Made by a program: the position numbers and the translations under genes | From: Pedobacter deserti | GTDB lineage: Bacteria; Bacteroidota; Bacteroidia; Sphingobacteriales; Sphingobacteriaceae | Length of the DNA: 64,000 nucleotides | Direction of reading: 5' to 3' | Assembly: GCF_024436415.1 (NCBI RefSeq) | Contig: NZ_JAFMZQ010000002.1 | Location: 186,001 to 250,000 of the forward strand | The notes under the pieces: model-generated | The model's input: only the letters and a program-made list of their open reading frames with translations | Database searches by the model: none | Told to the model about the DNA's origin: nothing | Shown here: piece after piece, positions 17,545-26,315 of the stretch | Layout of the letters: each line of letters begins with the position of its first letter | Position numbering within the stretch: the stretch's first letter is position 1

Positions 17545-18666
17545 ATGAATAAGTATTTTACAGTCGATGGTTTCAGAAGAACTTCAATAGAAGCAGACGA
17601 TAGAATCGTTGAGAGGATAAGGATATCGTGGACAGAGTTTACTAAGGAAATTGTTCCATATCCAAATACAAGCGCTGGTAATGGCGTCGTGATCTGCGCT
17701 GGTGGTGCGCGTTATTATATTTGCGCCTGGGTGTTGATTAACGTTTTACGTGTTAAGGGGTGCACGTTACCAATTGAAATTTGGTACGTTGAGAATGAAT
17801 TGTCAGACTTCATGGTTGCTGAGATATCGAAGTTTGGTGTTGACTGTAGAATAGTCTCGGGGGGGTCGGCTAACGTTAGGGGGTTTCAAATAAAGCCTTA
17901 CGCAATTTTGAATAGTAAGTTTGAAAACGTCCTATATCTGGATTCTGATGTAATTCCCGTCGTCGACCCTTCATATTTGTTCGATAACTCAGAGTTCTTA
18001 AACAGAGGGTGCATATTTTGGCCAGATTTCTGGAAAACTCCCTCTGACAATCCTATATGGAAAATACTAAATCTTAATTTCACACTTTCTCCCGAGCAGG
18101 AAAGTGGGCAAATGCTAATTAATAAAAGAGAATGTTGGAAGCAATTGAACCTAGCGATGTACTTTAATCTTCAGCATAGAATATACTACCAACTTCTTTA
18201 TGGAGATAAAGATACTTTTCGTTTCGCATGGCTTGCTCTAGGAATGTCATTCTATATGGTTCCATACGATCCTTCACTTTGTGGATTTACAGATAGTGAT
18301 GGTCGCTTTTGCGGAAGTACAATGGTTCAGTACGACCTGGATGGGAGAATGCTCTTTCTGCATAGAAATCTTTTGAAGTGGGATGTTACTTGGCCGAACG
18401 AGCGCGTTTGGATGCAAATAAAGAAATTTAAAACCGGTACATCTATCAAGGAGTATTATTTGAAACAGTCTGGTAAAGGCCGTCGTAATATGGACTTAGG
18501 CGGAGAAGTTGAAACTATTGAATACATCGAGGGATTGTCAGCTCTTGAGATTGAATGTTTGAATATTTTAAAAGCGTTTCGGCAAACACCACTTTACGCA
18601 CATATTTTGCACCGTAACTATTTAGAAAATAACCGTAGTGACTTCAGCATGGTTGACTTAGAATAG
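17545..18666 (+). CDS. MNN1-like (GT71-type) glycosyltransferase
   Basis: This 373-residue protein closely follows the fungal MNN1 alpha-mannosyltransferase pattern: LPIEIWYVENE, GFQIKPYAILNSKFENVLYLDSDVIPVVDPS with the DSD metal motif (about residue 137), GCIFWPDFW, QESGQMLINKRECW, and YGDKDTFRFAW. I start it at ATG 17545; a TTG four codons upstream (17533) is possible. There is no membrane anchor, unlike the fungal Golgi enzymes, so it acts in the cytosol. It is the last gene of the exporter operon and is convergent with the methyltransferase gene, 12 bases apart. The donor sugar need not be mannose. Confidence 0.85.
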   Translation: MNKYFTVDGFRRTSIEADDRIVERIRISWTEFTKEIVPYPNTSAGNGVVICAGGARYYICAWVLINVLRVKGCTLPIEIWYVENELSDFMVAEISKFGVDCRIVSGGSANVRGFQIKPYAILNSKFENVLYLDSDVIPVVDPSYLFDNSEFLNRGCIFWPDFWKTPSDNPIWKILNLNFTLSPEQESGQMLINKRECWKQLNLAMYFNLQHRIYYQLLYGDKDTFRFAWLALGMSFYMVPYDPSLCGFTDSDGRFCGSTMVQYDLDGRMLFLHRNLLKWDVTWPNERVWMQIKKFKTGTSIKEYYLKQSGKGRRNMDLGGEVETIEYIEGLSALEIECLNILKAFRQTPLYAHILHRNYLENNRSDFSMVDLE

Positions 18667-18678
18667 GCTTCTAAGGGA

Positions 18679-19341
18679 TCAGCGATGATTACTCAAATAG
18701 AATGTATTAATATAGGCGTCAAAACCGTAGGCTTTTTCGTAAGCCGAGAGAAGTATGGAGTTTATTTTACAATTAAATGGGGGCAACTCAAGGTAAATGC
18801 TAGAGCGATAGCCTATCCGTGTATCAGCATTTGTTGGTTTATTTAGGTTCGGCTGAAAATTGTACCTTCTGTCAGCTTGATGCTCGGTTACGACGACATG
18901 TTTGTAGTTCGAAAATTTCCTAACTATTTTGATTATGTTATCGTTGTCTAAATGTTGAAAAACTTGACGAACTAAAAGCAAATCCCCTGCGAGAACATCT
19001 TCTTGTGTTATGTCTTTGCAAATAAACCTAATGTTATCTGTTGAATGCCTGTCGTTATTTAACGTGACAAGTTCATCTACTACATCATACCCAGTATAGC
19101 GGTATGCATAATGTTCGTTTCGTAATATATTCAAGACATTACGGGAGACGTTAAAATCACCGCATCCGATTTCTATAATATCTACTACATCCTCCTTCAT
19201 TATAAAGTCAGCTAAAACATTCGCATAGTGGTACGCATTTTTTCCATAGGATCCGGGGCCGGAGAAAAATTCGCCTTTGTTCCCTCCCCAAAGATTTCTC
19301 CTATAAATCTCACTAAATATTTCTGAGTTTCGATTCGTCAT
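18679..19341 (-). CDS. SAM-dependent class I methyltransferase
   Basis: This 220-residue protein has a Rossmann-type methyltransferase core. Motif I is VDIIEIGCGDFNVS (about residue 52), the acidic post-I strand is YTGYDVV, motif II is DLLLVRQVFQHLDNDN, and motif III-like is HVVVTEHQA. The N-terminal NLWGGNKGEFFSGPGS resembles small methyltransferases found in glycan and peptide loci. Its substrate is unknown; O-methylation of a sugar on the cargo or glycan fits the setting. It is convergent with the MNN1-like gene. A 14-bp direct repeat lies just upstream of its start. Confidence 0.85.
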   Translation of the reverse strand: MTNRNSEIFSEIYRRNLWGGNKGEFFSGPGSYGKNAYHYANVLADFIMKEDVVDIIEIGCGDFNVSRNVLNILRNEHYAYRYTGYDVVDELVTLNNDRHSTDNIRFICKDITQEDVLAGDLLLVRQVFQHLDNDNIIKIVRKFSNYKHVVVTEHQADRRYNFQPNLNKPTNADTRIGYRSSIYLELPPFNCKINSILLSAYEKAYGFDAYINTFYLSNHR

Positions 19342-19367
19342 TAATTTGCTTGACCAAACTTAGTTTT

Positions 19368-19398
19368 TATAGTATGTGGTCTTCTATAGTATGTGGTC
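19368..19398. repeat. 14-bp direct repeat upstream of the methyltransferase gene
   Basis: TATAGTATGTGGTC occurs at 19368-19381 and again at 19385-19398, separated by three bases. It lies 26 bases upstream of the methyltransferase start (minus strand) and could be an operator or a replication-slippage duplication. Confidence 0.8.
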
Positions 19399-19423
19399 GT
19401 CATTATGGGAGTACTTTATAATA

Positions 19424-20065
19424 TTATTTGAACTTTAGAGCGTAGAAACTTTCTGCTGTTACCGCGCCTGTTTGCGCCATTTTATTAAAGTCGTCAAGCG
19501 AGTTACACAAGAAAAAGATATATCCACTGCCTTTGCCATTTTTGTGAATTGTGTTCATTAGGCAGAACTTATAGTCACTACCGAAGGAGTTGTTTTTTAG
19601 ATTTATGAAAGTCCTTGAACCCCAATCGGCGCCGAATTCTGTTTTTGCAGCTTGTGGCGGAAACATTGCACTTTTCATATGAGGGTCCACAGCTCCGCCG
19701 CCAACATTCATAGCTATGGTTACAGCCTTAATTTTGGCTGAGTTGTCATCGTCCATCGGCCCCAAGTTCTCCTTGCGTTTGCCACTTTCGCCTTTATAGG
19801 CCTCTTCTAATGTATAGCCCATTGGCGCTACAGCGTATCTTATTTCAATAGGGGTATCTTTAAAGGTGATAGCATATTCATAATGCATTTGGCGATTTTT
19901 AACGACCGAAACGGGAATGGCGTTCTTTGGTACGTTGAAGTCCATGCCAGCCAGGGTCAACACATTTCGAAACGTGTCTGGCAAAACTGGTTTGATTTGG
20001 GCAGGCTGAGCAATTGCCGTACTTATTGCGAGGATCAGAAGACATAAGAGGGAGAATTTTTTCAT
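19424..20065 (-). CDS. Secreted protein of unknown function at the island's right end
   Basis: This 213-residue protein has a signal peptide (residues about 1-19, ending AIAQ). I recognise no family. It has AGMDFNVPKNAIPVSVV near residue 39, an EIRYAVAPMGYTLEEAY segment, a charged GKRKENLGPMDDDNSAK turn, and FINLKNNSFG followed by GYIFFLCNSLDDFNKMA. It is tandem with the methyltransferase on the minus strand, 82 bases away. In length and the AGxxFxxP motif it resembles the secreted protein at 7298-7930 that follows the cargo gene, so the island may be bracketed by two related periplasmic proteins. This relation is only suggestive. Confidence 0.75.
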   Translation of the reverse strand: MKKFSLLCLLILAISTAIAQPAQIKPVLPDTFRNVLTLAGMDFNVPKNAIPVSVVKNRQMHYEYAITFKDTPIEIRYAVAPMGYTLEEAYKGESGKRKENLGPMDDDNSAKIKAVTIAMNVGGGAVDPHMKSAMFPPQAAKTEFGADWGSRTFINLKNNSFGSDYKFCLMNTIHKNGKGSGYIFFLCNSLDDFNKMAQTGAVTAESFYALKFK

Positions 20066-20135
20066 GTTTTTGAGTTTTAAATCTAATATAGCGAATTAAG
20101 TTGACTAATTCACACTTATTTTCGGAAAGTGGATT

Positions 20136-20143
20136 TAACTTTG
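20136..20143 (+). promoter_or_regulatory. Bacteroidota -7 promoter element
   Basis: TAACTTTG matches the TAnnTTTG consensus of the primary Bacteroidota sigma factor, 29 bases before the ATG of the tricorn-like gene. No clear -33 TTTG is visible. Its position supports the ATG at 20173 as start rather than an upstream TTG. Confidence 0.55.
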
Positions 20144-20172
20144 CATCTTTGTTGCATTATCATTATTTATTC

Positions 20173-23100
20173 ATGAGAAAACTTCTTTTTGTGTTTGCAC
20201 TACTCAGCGCAGCAGTTTCAGTAGTTGCGCAGGATAACCCGCTTTGGCTGCGCTATCCTGCAATTTCGCCCGATGGCAGCCAGATTGTATTTGGTTATAA
20301 AGGCGATATCTACCTGGTGAGCAGTGGTGGTGGACAAGCCGTGCCGCTGACCTTGAACGAGGCGCACGACATGATGCCCGTTTGGAGTCGCGATGGGAAG
20401 ACCCTGGCTTTTGCGAGCAACCGCTATGGCAACTTTGATGTTTATACGGTGCCTGTTACGGGTGGAAGTCCCCAACGTTTGACATTCCACAGCAGTAACG
20501 ACTACCCCTACGATTTTACCGCCGATGGCAGGAGCGTCGTGTTTGGCAGTTCCCGCAACGGCAACGCCGAAAGCGCACGCTTTCATAGTCCGCGCGTATT
20601 CCAAAACCTGTATTCTGTTAAGCTAGGGGGCGGTCGCCCGGTGCTGATCAGCGCCGCCGGTATGGAGTATGCACGGTTTAACCGCGATGGCAGTAAGCTT
20701 GTCTTTGAAGATAAAAAAGGATTTGAAGATGCCTGGCGGAAGCATCATACCTCATCGGTAACCCGCGATATCTGGATCATGGATGTCAAGGCGAATACCT
20801 ATAAGCAGGTGTCGACCTTTGAGGGGGAAGACCGTAACCCGGTTTTTAGTGCCGACGACAGCATGATCTATTTTTTAAGTGAAAAGAACGGTAACCAGAA
20901 TATATACAGTACACCGGCATCGGGGGGCGCAAGTTACACTCAGCTCACTCAGTTTAAAGATAACCCGGTAAGGCACCTGACCCGCGCTTCAGATAATACG
21001 CTCTGTTTCTCACAAAACGGCGAGATCTATCTTTTGAAAAACGGTCAGACAGCGAAAGTCCAGATCAGGATCTTGAACGACGGTCGCGATAATCTGGTTA
21101 AAACGATGCCTGTTAACGGCGACATTACCGAGTTTGCCTTGAGCCCCAATGGAAAAGAGATTGCTTTTGTAACCCGGGGCGAGGTGTTTGTGACGAGCGT
21201 AGAGAACGGTCAGACCAAGCAAATCACTAAAACACCGCAACAGGAGCGCATGGTAACCTGGGCGCCCGATGGAAAGGCTATTATTTACTCGACCGAGCGA
21301 AATAAAAGCTGGGACGTTTACCGCAGTGTGATCGTGCAGAAAGACGAGCCTTATTTCTATGCGGCTACAGTAATCCGCGACGAACCGCTTATTGAGGGCA
21401 TAGCGGAACAGTATCAGCCGGAGATTTCACCCGATGGTAAGGAGATTGCCTATGTGGAGAACAGAAATGTGCTGCGGGTATTCAATATCAAATCAAAGAG
21501 CAGTCGCACACTGCTTCCTGCAGGGCATAATTATTCGTATAGTGACGGCGACTGGAGTTTCCAGTGGAGCCCGGATGGCAAGTATATTCTGACCGACGAT
21601 GAGAACGGCTATATGTCGAGAAGTAATATTGCGATAATTAAGGCCGACGGATCGGGTGAAAGGTTATATCCGGTCAACAGCGGATTTGGTGAGGCTATGG
21701 GTAAGTGGGCGCTGAATGGCAAGATGATGACCTGGGCAAGCAGTCGCTACGGGCGGAAGTCGCTCGCCATACAGGGCAACCGCGAGATGGATATATTTGG
21801 CGTATTCTTTGATCAGGCGGCTTACGATCAGGCCAACATGACTAAGGCAGATTATGATCTTTTTAAAGAACGTCAGCAAAGGGAGCGCATAGCGCCGAAG
21901 GATAGTCTCCCGGCCAAGTCGAAAACCAAAAAGACGGATACCGCGAAAAAAGATTTTGTGCCCGACTTCAACAACCTGGAGAATCGCCGGGTTAAGCTTA
22001 CCATAAACAGCAGTTCGCTTGGTGGCTATGTACTGAACGCAGATGCAAGCAAACTTTATTATTTGTCGGCCTTTGAGAGCGGTTACGACCTCTGGGTTAC
22101 GGATACGCGAAGCAGGGAGACAAAGATTCTGGCCAAACTATCGGGCTCGCCCAGCGGAATTGAGATGAGTAAGGATGGCAAGAGCTTGTTTGTGGCCAAC
22201 AGAGGCAAGCTGGTGAAGGTGGAGAGTGAGAGTGGCCGGGTAACGCCAATTGGCATTAACGGCGATATGGCGCTGGACGCTGCTGCTGAGCGAAGCTATA
22301 TTTTTGAACATGCATGGCGGCAAACTAAGGCTAAGTTTTACGATCCTAAACTCCACGGGGTTGATTGGGATATGTATTACACCACATACGCCAGGTTTTT
22401 ACCGCACATCAGCAATAACTTCGACTTCCAGGAGTTTTTGAGTGAGCTGCTGGGTGAACTGAACGCTTCACACACCGGTGGTCGTTTCTCGCCGGCTATC
22501 CCGAACGCCGATGAGACTGCTGCATTGGGACTGCTTTACGACGAGACCTCAAGCAGCGATGGTTTGAAGATTACAGAGGTTATTGCGGGTGGGCCGCTTG
22601 CCACCAATACGAGCAAGGTGAAAGCGGGGCATGTTCTTGAGGCTATAGACCAGACTACTTTATCAACTGATCTGGACTGGGCCAAATTGCTGAACAATAA
22701 AAAGGGTCAGAATATACTGTTAAGCTTTTACGATCCGGCCAGCAAGCAGCGTTGGACGGAACGCATCAGACCAATCGGTATTGCCGATGAAAACAGCCTG
22801 ATGTATAAGCGCTGGGTAGCCCGGATGGAGAAAATGGTGGACAAGCTAAGCGGTGGTAAGGTGGGTTATGTGCATGTAGAAGGAATGAACGATGCCAGTT
22901 TCAGGGAAGTTTTTGATGTGGTAATGGGTAAAAATATGGAGAAAGAGGCGCTGATTGTCGACACCCGCTTTAACGGCGGAGGCTGGCTGCACGATGATCT
23001 CAATACGTTCTTGTCGGGCAAAAAATACCTGGAGTTTGCGCCGCAGGGCAACAGGCTTAAAGGCGGCGAACCTAATGTGCGCTGGACCAAGCCGAGCTGT

Positions 23101-23415
23101 GTGGTGATGAACGAGGCGAATTACAGTGATGCATTCATTTTCCCTTATATATACAAGCAGAATGGTATCGGCAAACTGATCGGGATGCCGGTAGCGGGTA
23201 CTGGTACAGCCGTTTGGTGGGAGCGCCAGATTGATCCGACGCTTATTTTCGGAATCCCGATGATCGGTACCATCGGCAAGGAAGGCCGAACTACGGAAAA
23301 CCTGCAGGTTGAGCCCGATATCCGCGTGCCGGTAAGCTACGAAGATTATCTTCGCGGAAAGGATACACAGATTGAGGTTGCTGTAAAAGAAATGCTGAAC
23401 GCTGCTTCCCGATAG
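20173..23415 (+). CDS. Tricorn-like S41 serine peptidase, exported
   Basis: This 1080-residue protein starts at ATG 20173, giving a clean signal peptide (MRKLLFVFALLSAAVSVVAQ). An upstream in-frame TTG at 20101 lies before the promoter element. The N-terminal two thirds are WD40/TolB-like beta-propeller repeats (YPAISPDG, MPVWSRDG, YDFTADG, QPEISPDG). A PDZ-like segment follows (about residues 800-870). The C-terminal S41 domain has VDTRFNGGGWLHDDL and NYSDAF with the likely nucleophile S985. It degrades peptides in the periplasm. The gene stands alone; a terminator hairpin overlaps its stop. Confidence 0.92.
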   Translation: MRKLLFVFALLSAAVSVVAQDNPLWLRYPAISPDGSQIVFGYKGDIYLVSSGGGQAVPLTLNEAHDMMPVWSRDGKTLAFASNRYGNFDVYTVPVTGGSPQRLTFHSSNDYPYDFTADGRSVVFGSSRNGNAESARFHSPRVFQNLYSVKLGGGRPVLISAAGMEYARFNRDGSKLVFEDKKGFEDAWRKHHTSSVTRDIWIMDVKANTYKQVSTFEGEDRNPVFSADDSMIYFLSEKNGNQNIYSTPASGGASYTQLTQFKDNPVRHLTRASDNTLCFSQNGEIYLLKNGQTAKVQIRILNDGRDNLVKTMPVNGDITEFALSPNGKEIAFVTRGEVFVTSVENGQTKQITKTPQQERMVTWAPDGKAIIYSTERNKSWDVYRSVIVQKDEPYFYAATVIRDEPLIEGIAEQYQPEISPDGKEIAYVENRNVLRVFNIKSKSSRTLLPAGHNYSYSDGDWSFQWSPDGKYILTDDENGYMSRSNIAIIKADGSGERLYPVNSGFGEAMGKWALNGKMMTWASSRYGRKSLAIQGNREMDIFGVFFDQAAYDQANMTKADYDLFKERQQRERIAPKDSLPAKSKTKKTDTAKKDFVPDFNNLENRRVKLTINSSSLGGYVLNADASKLYYLSAFESGYDLWVTDTRSRETKILAKLSGSPSGIEMSKDGKSLFVANRGKLVKVESESGRVTPIGINGDMALDAAAERSYIFEHAWRQTKAKFYDPKLHGVDWDMYYTTYARFLPHISNNFDFQEFLSELLGELNASHTGGRFSPAIPNADETAALGLLYDETSSSDGLKITEVIAGGPLATNTSKVKAGHVLEAIDQTTLSTDLDWAKLLNNKKGQNILLSFYDPASKQRWTERIRPIGIADENSLMYKRWVARMEKMVDKLSGGKVGYVHVEGMNDASFREVFDVVMGKNMEKEALIVDTRFNGGGWLHDDLNTFLSGKKYLEFAPQGNRLKGGEPNVRWTKPSCVVMNEANYSDAFIFPYIYKQNGIGKLIGMPVAGTGTAVWWERQIDPTLIFGIPMIGTIGKEGRTTENLQVEPDIRVPVSYEDYLRGKDTQIEVAVKEMLNAASR

Positions 23416-23428
23416 GGGAGGCAGCGTT
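23398..23428. terminator. Bidirectional terminator between convergent genes
   Basis: AACGCTGCTTCCC (23398-23410) pairs with GGGAGGCAGCGTT (23416-23428) with one G-T wobble. The loop holds the TAG stop of the tricorn-like gene. It serves that gene and probably the convergent rocD. Confidence 0.7.
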
Positions 23429-24684
23429 TATACGAAGCCGGCGAGCGACTTGTCGATGATCGCCAGTGCTTCGTCGATCTGTTCGGTACTGATCACCAGT
23501 GGCGGGGCCAGCCTGATCTTGTTGCCATGGGTAGGTTTGGCCAGAAGGCCGTTCGCTGCAAAATCGAGGCATATATTCCAGGCCAGGTCTGAGTGCTCAT
23601 CACTATCGATAACAATAGCGTTGAGCAGGCCCTTGCCGCGGATCTGTCTGATAAGTCGATTTCGCCCGGCTATTTCCTGAAGTCCGGCACGGAACCGGTT
23701 TCCAAGTATCTCTGCATTTTCAGCCAGCTTTTCATCTAATACGACATGCAGCGCTTCTTTAGCCACTGCGCATGCAAGGGGATTGCCGCCATACGTAGAG
23801 CCATGCTCGCCTGGCTTAATGGTCAGCATCACTTCATCATCAGCCAGAACGGCCGAAACAGGTAATACACCGCCCGAAATAGCTTTTCCGAGGATGAGTA
23901 CGTCAGGCCTGGGGGTATCGCTGCTGTGAATATCGTATGATGCCAGCATATTGCCCGTCCGTGCAATGCCGGTTTGTATCTCGTCGGCTACGTACAGCAC
24001 GTTGTATTTTCTGCACAGATCGTGCACAGTCTTCAGGTAGTCTGGCTCAGGTACCACAACGCCGGCCTCGCCCTGTATGGGTTCTACAATGAAGGCGGCT
24101 ATATTTTTATCGGACTTAAGTAATAATTCTAATGCCCCCGCATCGTTATAAGGCACATGGACAATCCCTTCTACAAATGGGCCAAAATCTTTTCGTGCAT
24201 CCGGATCGCTGGATGCCGAAACGACGCTGATGGTACGCCCGTGAAAGTTATCTTTTGCAAAAACAATTTTGGCCTGGTTTGCCGCTATGCCTTTTACAAG
24301 GTAGGCCCATTTGCGGCATAACTTCATGGCGCTCTCTACGGCTTCTACTCCTGAATTCATAATGAGCACCTTCTCGTAGCCAAAAAGTTTGCTCATGTAT
24401 TGCTCCAGATCGCCCAGTTTATCGTTGTAAAAGGCGCGGGACGTTAATGTTAGCCGCTGCGCCTGCGTGGTAAGCGCTGCAATAATACGCGGATGGCAAT
24501 GCCCCTGGTTTACCGCGGAATAAGCCGACAGGAAATCAAAATATCTTTTTCCGTCTACATCCCACAGAAATGGTCCGCTGCCACGCTCGAGCACCACCGG
24601 TAAGGGGTGATAATTATGTGCGCCGTATTGTTCTTCGAGGTGGATGAACTTTTCACTTTTCGGGGACTGCAGACTGGTGTTCAT
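23428..24684 (-). CDS. rocD: Ornithine--oxo-acid aminotransferase
   Basis: This 418-residue PLP enzyme converts ornithine and 2-oxoglutarate to glutamate semialdehyde and glutamate. It is a class III aminotransferase with the ornithine-type N-terminus [16 protein letters not shown], the segment [53 protein letters not shown], and the PLP lysine K267 in [12 protein letters not shown] 24684 is the start; a TTG two codons earlier is less likely. It is a single-gene unit between a tricorn-like gene (convergent) and a PhoX-like gene (same strand). Confidence 0.93.
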   Translation of the reverse strand: MNTSLQSPKSEKFIHLEEQYGAHNYHPLPVVLERGSGPFLWDVDGKRYFDFLSAYSAVNQGHCHPRIIAALTTQAQRLTLTSRAFYNDKLGDLEQYMSKLFGYEKVLIMNSGVEAVESAMKLCRKWAYLVKGIAANQAKIVFAKDNFHGRTISVVSASSDPDARKDFGPFVEGIVHVPYNDAGALELLLKSDKNIAAFIVEPIQGEAGVVVPEPDYLKTVHDLCRKYNVLYVADEIQTGIARTGNMLASYDIHSSDTPRPDVLILGKAISGGVLPVSAVLADDEVMLTIKPGEHGSTYGGNPLACAVAKEALHVVLDEKLAENAEILGNRFRAGLQEIAGRNRLIRQIRGKGLLNAIVIDSDEHSDLAWNICLDFAANGLLAKPTHGNKIRLAPPLVISTEQIDEALAIIDKSLAGFV

Positions 24685-24753
24685 AAGCAATAGTTTTTAG
24701 CAAACTTAACATTTTATCAGCTACAGCACCAAGTTGCCCGTGGTATTACTGTA

Positions 24754-26154
24754 TCAACTGCGTTTTTTCCAGGGGCCTGTTATCGCTAAAGTGAGCCCCG
24801 GATTCTGGATGTTAATAAAGAACGTGTTCCCGTTTGGCGAAAACACCGGTCCTGCAAATTCAGAATTGCGGTAGCCTATATTTTTTGCGATAACATAGGT
24901 CTTGCCTTCTGGCGTAATACCGATTACCCGCGCATCTTTTTTGTCTTCACAGATAATGACGTCGCCCCAAGGCGCAATGGTTAAGTTATCACAATTCTCG
25001 AAGGTCTCAATGTTATCGGATTCAATAAAAAGCTCGAGCCTGCCCGGGCTATTTTTCTCTTCCGGCTTACCTTCAAATTTGCTTGGAACGTATTTGAAGA
25101 TTTGTCCGTGCTTATTGTGCCCTCCGTCTGTACATGCGAAGAATAATTCGCCGTTACCATACCAAATACCCTCTCCACGTGAAAATCTGGCCGCACCCAT
25201 TTTAAATCCGCGTAACCTGAGGTCTCCATCGGGCGCCTCAACGTCGTCCAGATCGATCCATTCCACCTCAAAGGATTTTTTTTGCGGAAATTTATCGGTG
25301 GTAAGCGATTTATAATTGCGTGTGTCGGCACTTTTCCATTCTTTGATGGACAAGCACTGTAATTTTCCGCCGTTGTGCAGTTTGCCATAAGCGTTGGGGA
25401 GGTAGCGATAGAACAAACTATCTCCTTCATCTTCTGTCTGGTATACGATTCCAGTGCCCGGCTGAACAGTTACTGCTTCATGCGTAAAGCGACCCATCGC
25501 TTTGATAGGTTCAGGGCTTGTAATTCCGATCCGGTCGGTAGCCGGAACCTCAAAATTGAAGCCGTGCTCCTTTTCAAGGCCAAGTCCCTCATTTTTTGGG
25601 GTTAAACTGCTCTCTTCGCAGGTAATCCAGGATTTCCAGGGCGTAATGCCTCCAGCACAGTTTCTAACCGTACCCACAAGACTCAGGTACTGACTTTCTA
25701 CGGTCTGCGTTTTTTCGTTGTAAATTAATGTAGTGGTTCCGCCAACACAAGTTTTATCGCCGCCTGCGAAGTCATATATTTTGTTTTTATCAATTTTATT
25801 GATGAGTTCATTGTCCTTTCCGAACGGTCCGAGTATATCAGCGCCCGGACTGTTTTCGTGGTTTCTGATCAGAATGGTTTTGCCGTTGGAATGAGAAAAA
25901 GATCCCATACCGTCGTACATGCCTGGCATGAGCAATCCATCGTTCATGAGGTCTCCTTTGCGCGAGATAACTTTGGCGGTGAAACCCTTAGGAAGACTTA
26001 GAATGTCGCCCTCCCGATGAAAAAGCGGGCCAAAGCCTGCGCCCGGATCGGCGTCTAAAAGATACATTGCTGCCTTAGCCGCATAATTGTTTAATCCTGT
26101 AAAACCGAGGCTGACCAGGGCAGTATTTTTTAAAAAGCTTCTTCTTGAACTCAT
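24754..26154 (-). CDS. PhoX-family (DUF839) protein, Tat-type signal
   Basis: This 466-residue protein starts with SSRRSFLKNTALVSLGF, a twin-arginine-like signal, so it is probably exported folded. PhoX-family marks follow: NCAGGITPWKSWITCEE (about residue 165), MGRFTHEAVTVQP, ENCDNLTIAPWGDVIICED and EFAGPVFSPNGNTFFINIQNPG. Characterised PhoX enzymes are calcium/iron-dependent alkaline phosphatases with a beta-propeller fold. This protein is shorter than typical PhoX (about 600 residues), so phosphatase activity is likely but not certain. It stands alone upstream of rocD. Confidence 0.85.
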   Translation of the reverse strand: MSSRRSFLKNTALVSLGFTGLNNYAAKAAMYLLDADPGAGFGPLFHREGDILSLPKGFTAKVISRKGDLMNDGLLMPGMYDGMGSFSHSNGKTILIRNHENSPGADILGPFGKDNELINKIDKNKIYDFAGGDKTCVGGTTTLIYNEKTQTVESQYLSLVGTVRNCAGGITPWKSWITCEESSLTPKNEGLGLEKEHGFNFEVPATDRIGITSPEPIKAMGRFTHEAVTVQPGTGIVYQTEDEGDSLFYRYLPNAYGKLHNGGKLQCLSIKEWKSADTRNYKSLTTDKFPQKKSFEVEWIDLDDVEAPDGDLRLRGFKMGAARFSRGEGIWYGNGELFFACTDGGHNKHGQIFKYVPSKFEGKPEEKNSPGRLELFIESDNIETFENCDNLTIAPWGDVIICEDKKDARVIGITPEGKTYVIAKNIGYRNSEFAGPVFSPNGNTFFINIQNPGLTLAITGPWKKRS

Positions 26155-26315
26155 AACTGTTTGTAAATATTCTTTGCAAAGTTAATTGAAGTGTATTAAG
26201 TTAATGTTAAAATGGACTTCCGCTTCCAGGTCCTGTCAGGATGGTTCATGATGCATATCTAAAAAATAATACAGATACTCGTATATCAGATGTAACCAAT
26301 ATAAACAGCATTCAA

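Noticed and set aside
7298..20065. Integrative or transposable element carrying the accessory island
   Set aside because: No transposase, integrase, terminal inverted repeats or duplicated tRNA end was found at either side; acquisition is suggested only by base composition and content.
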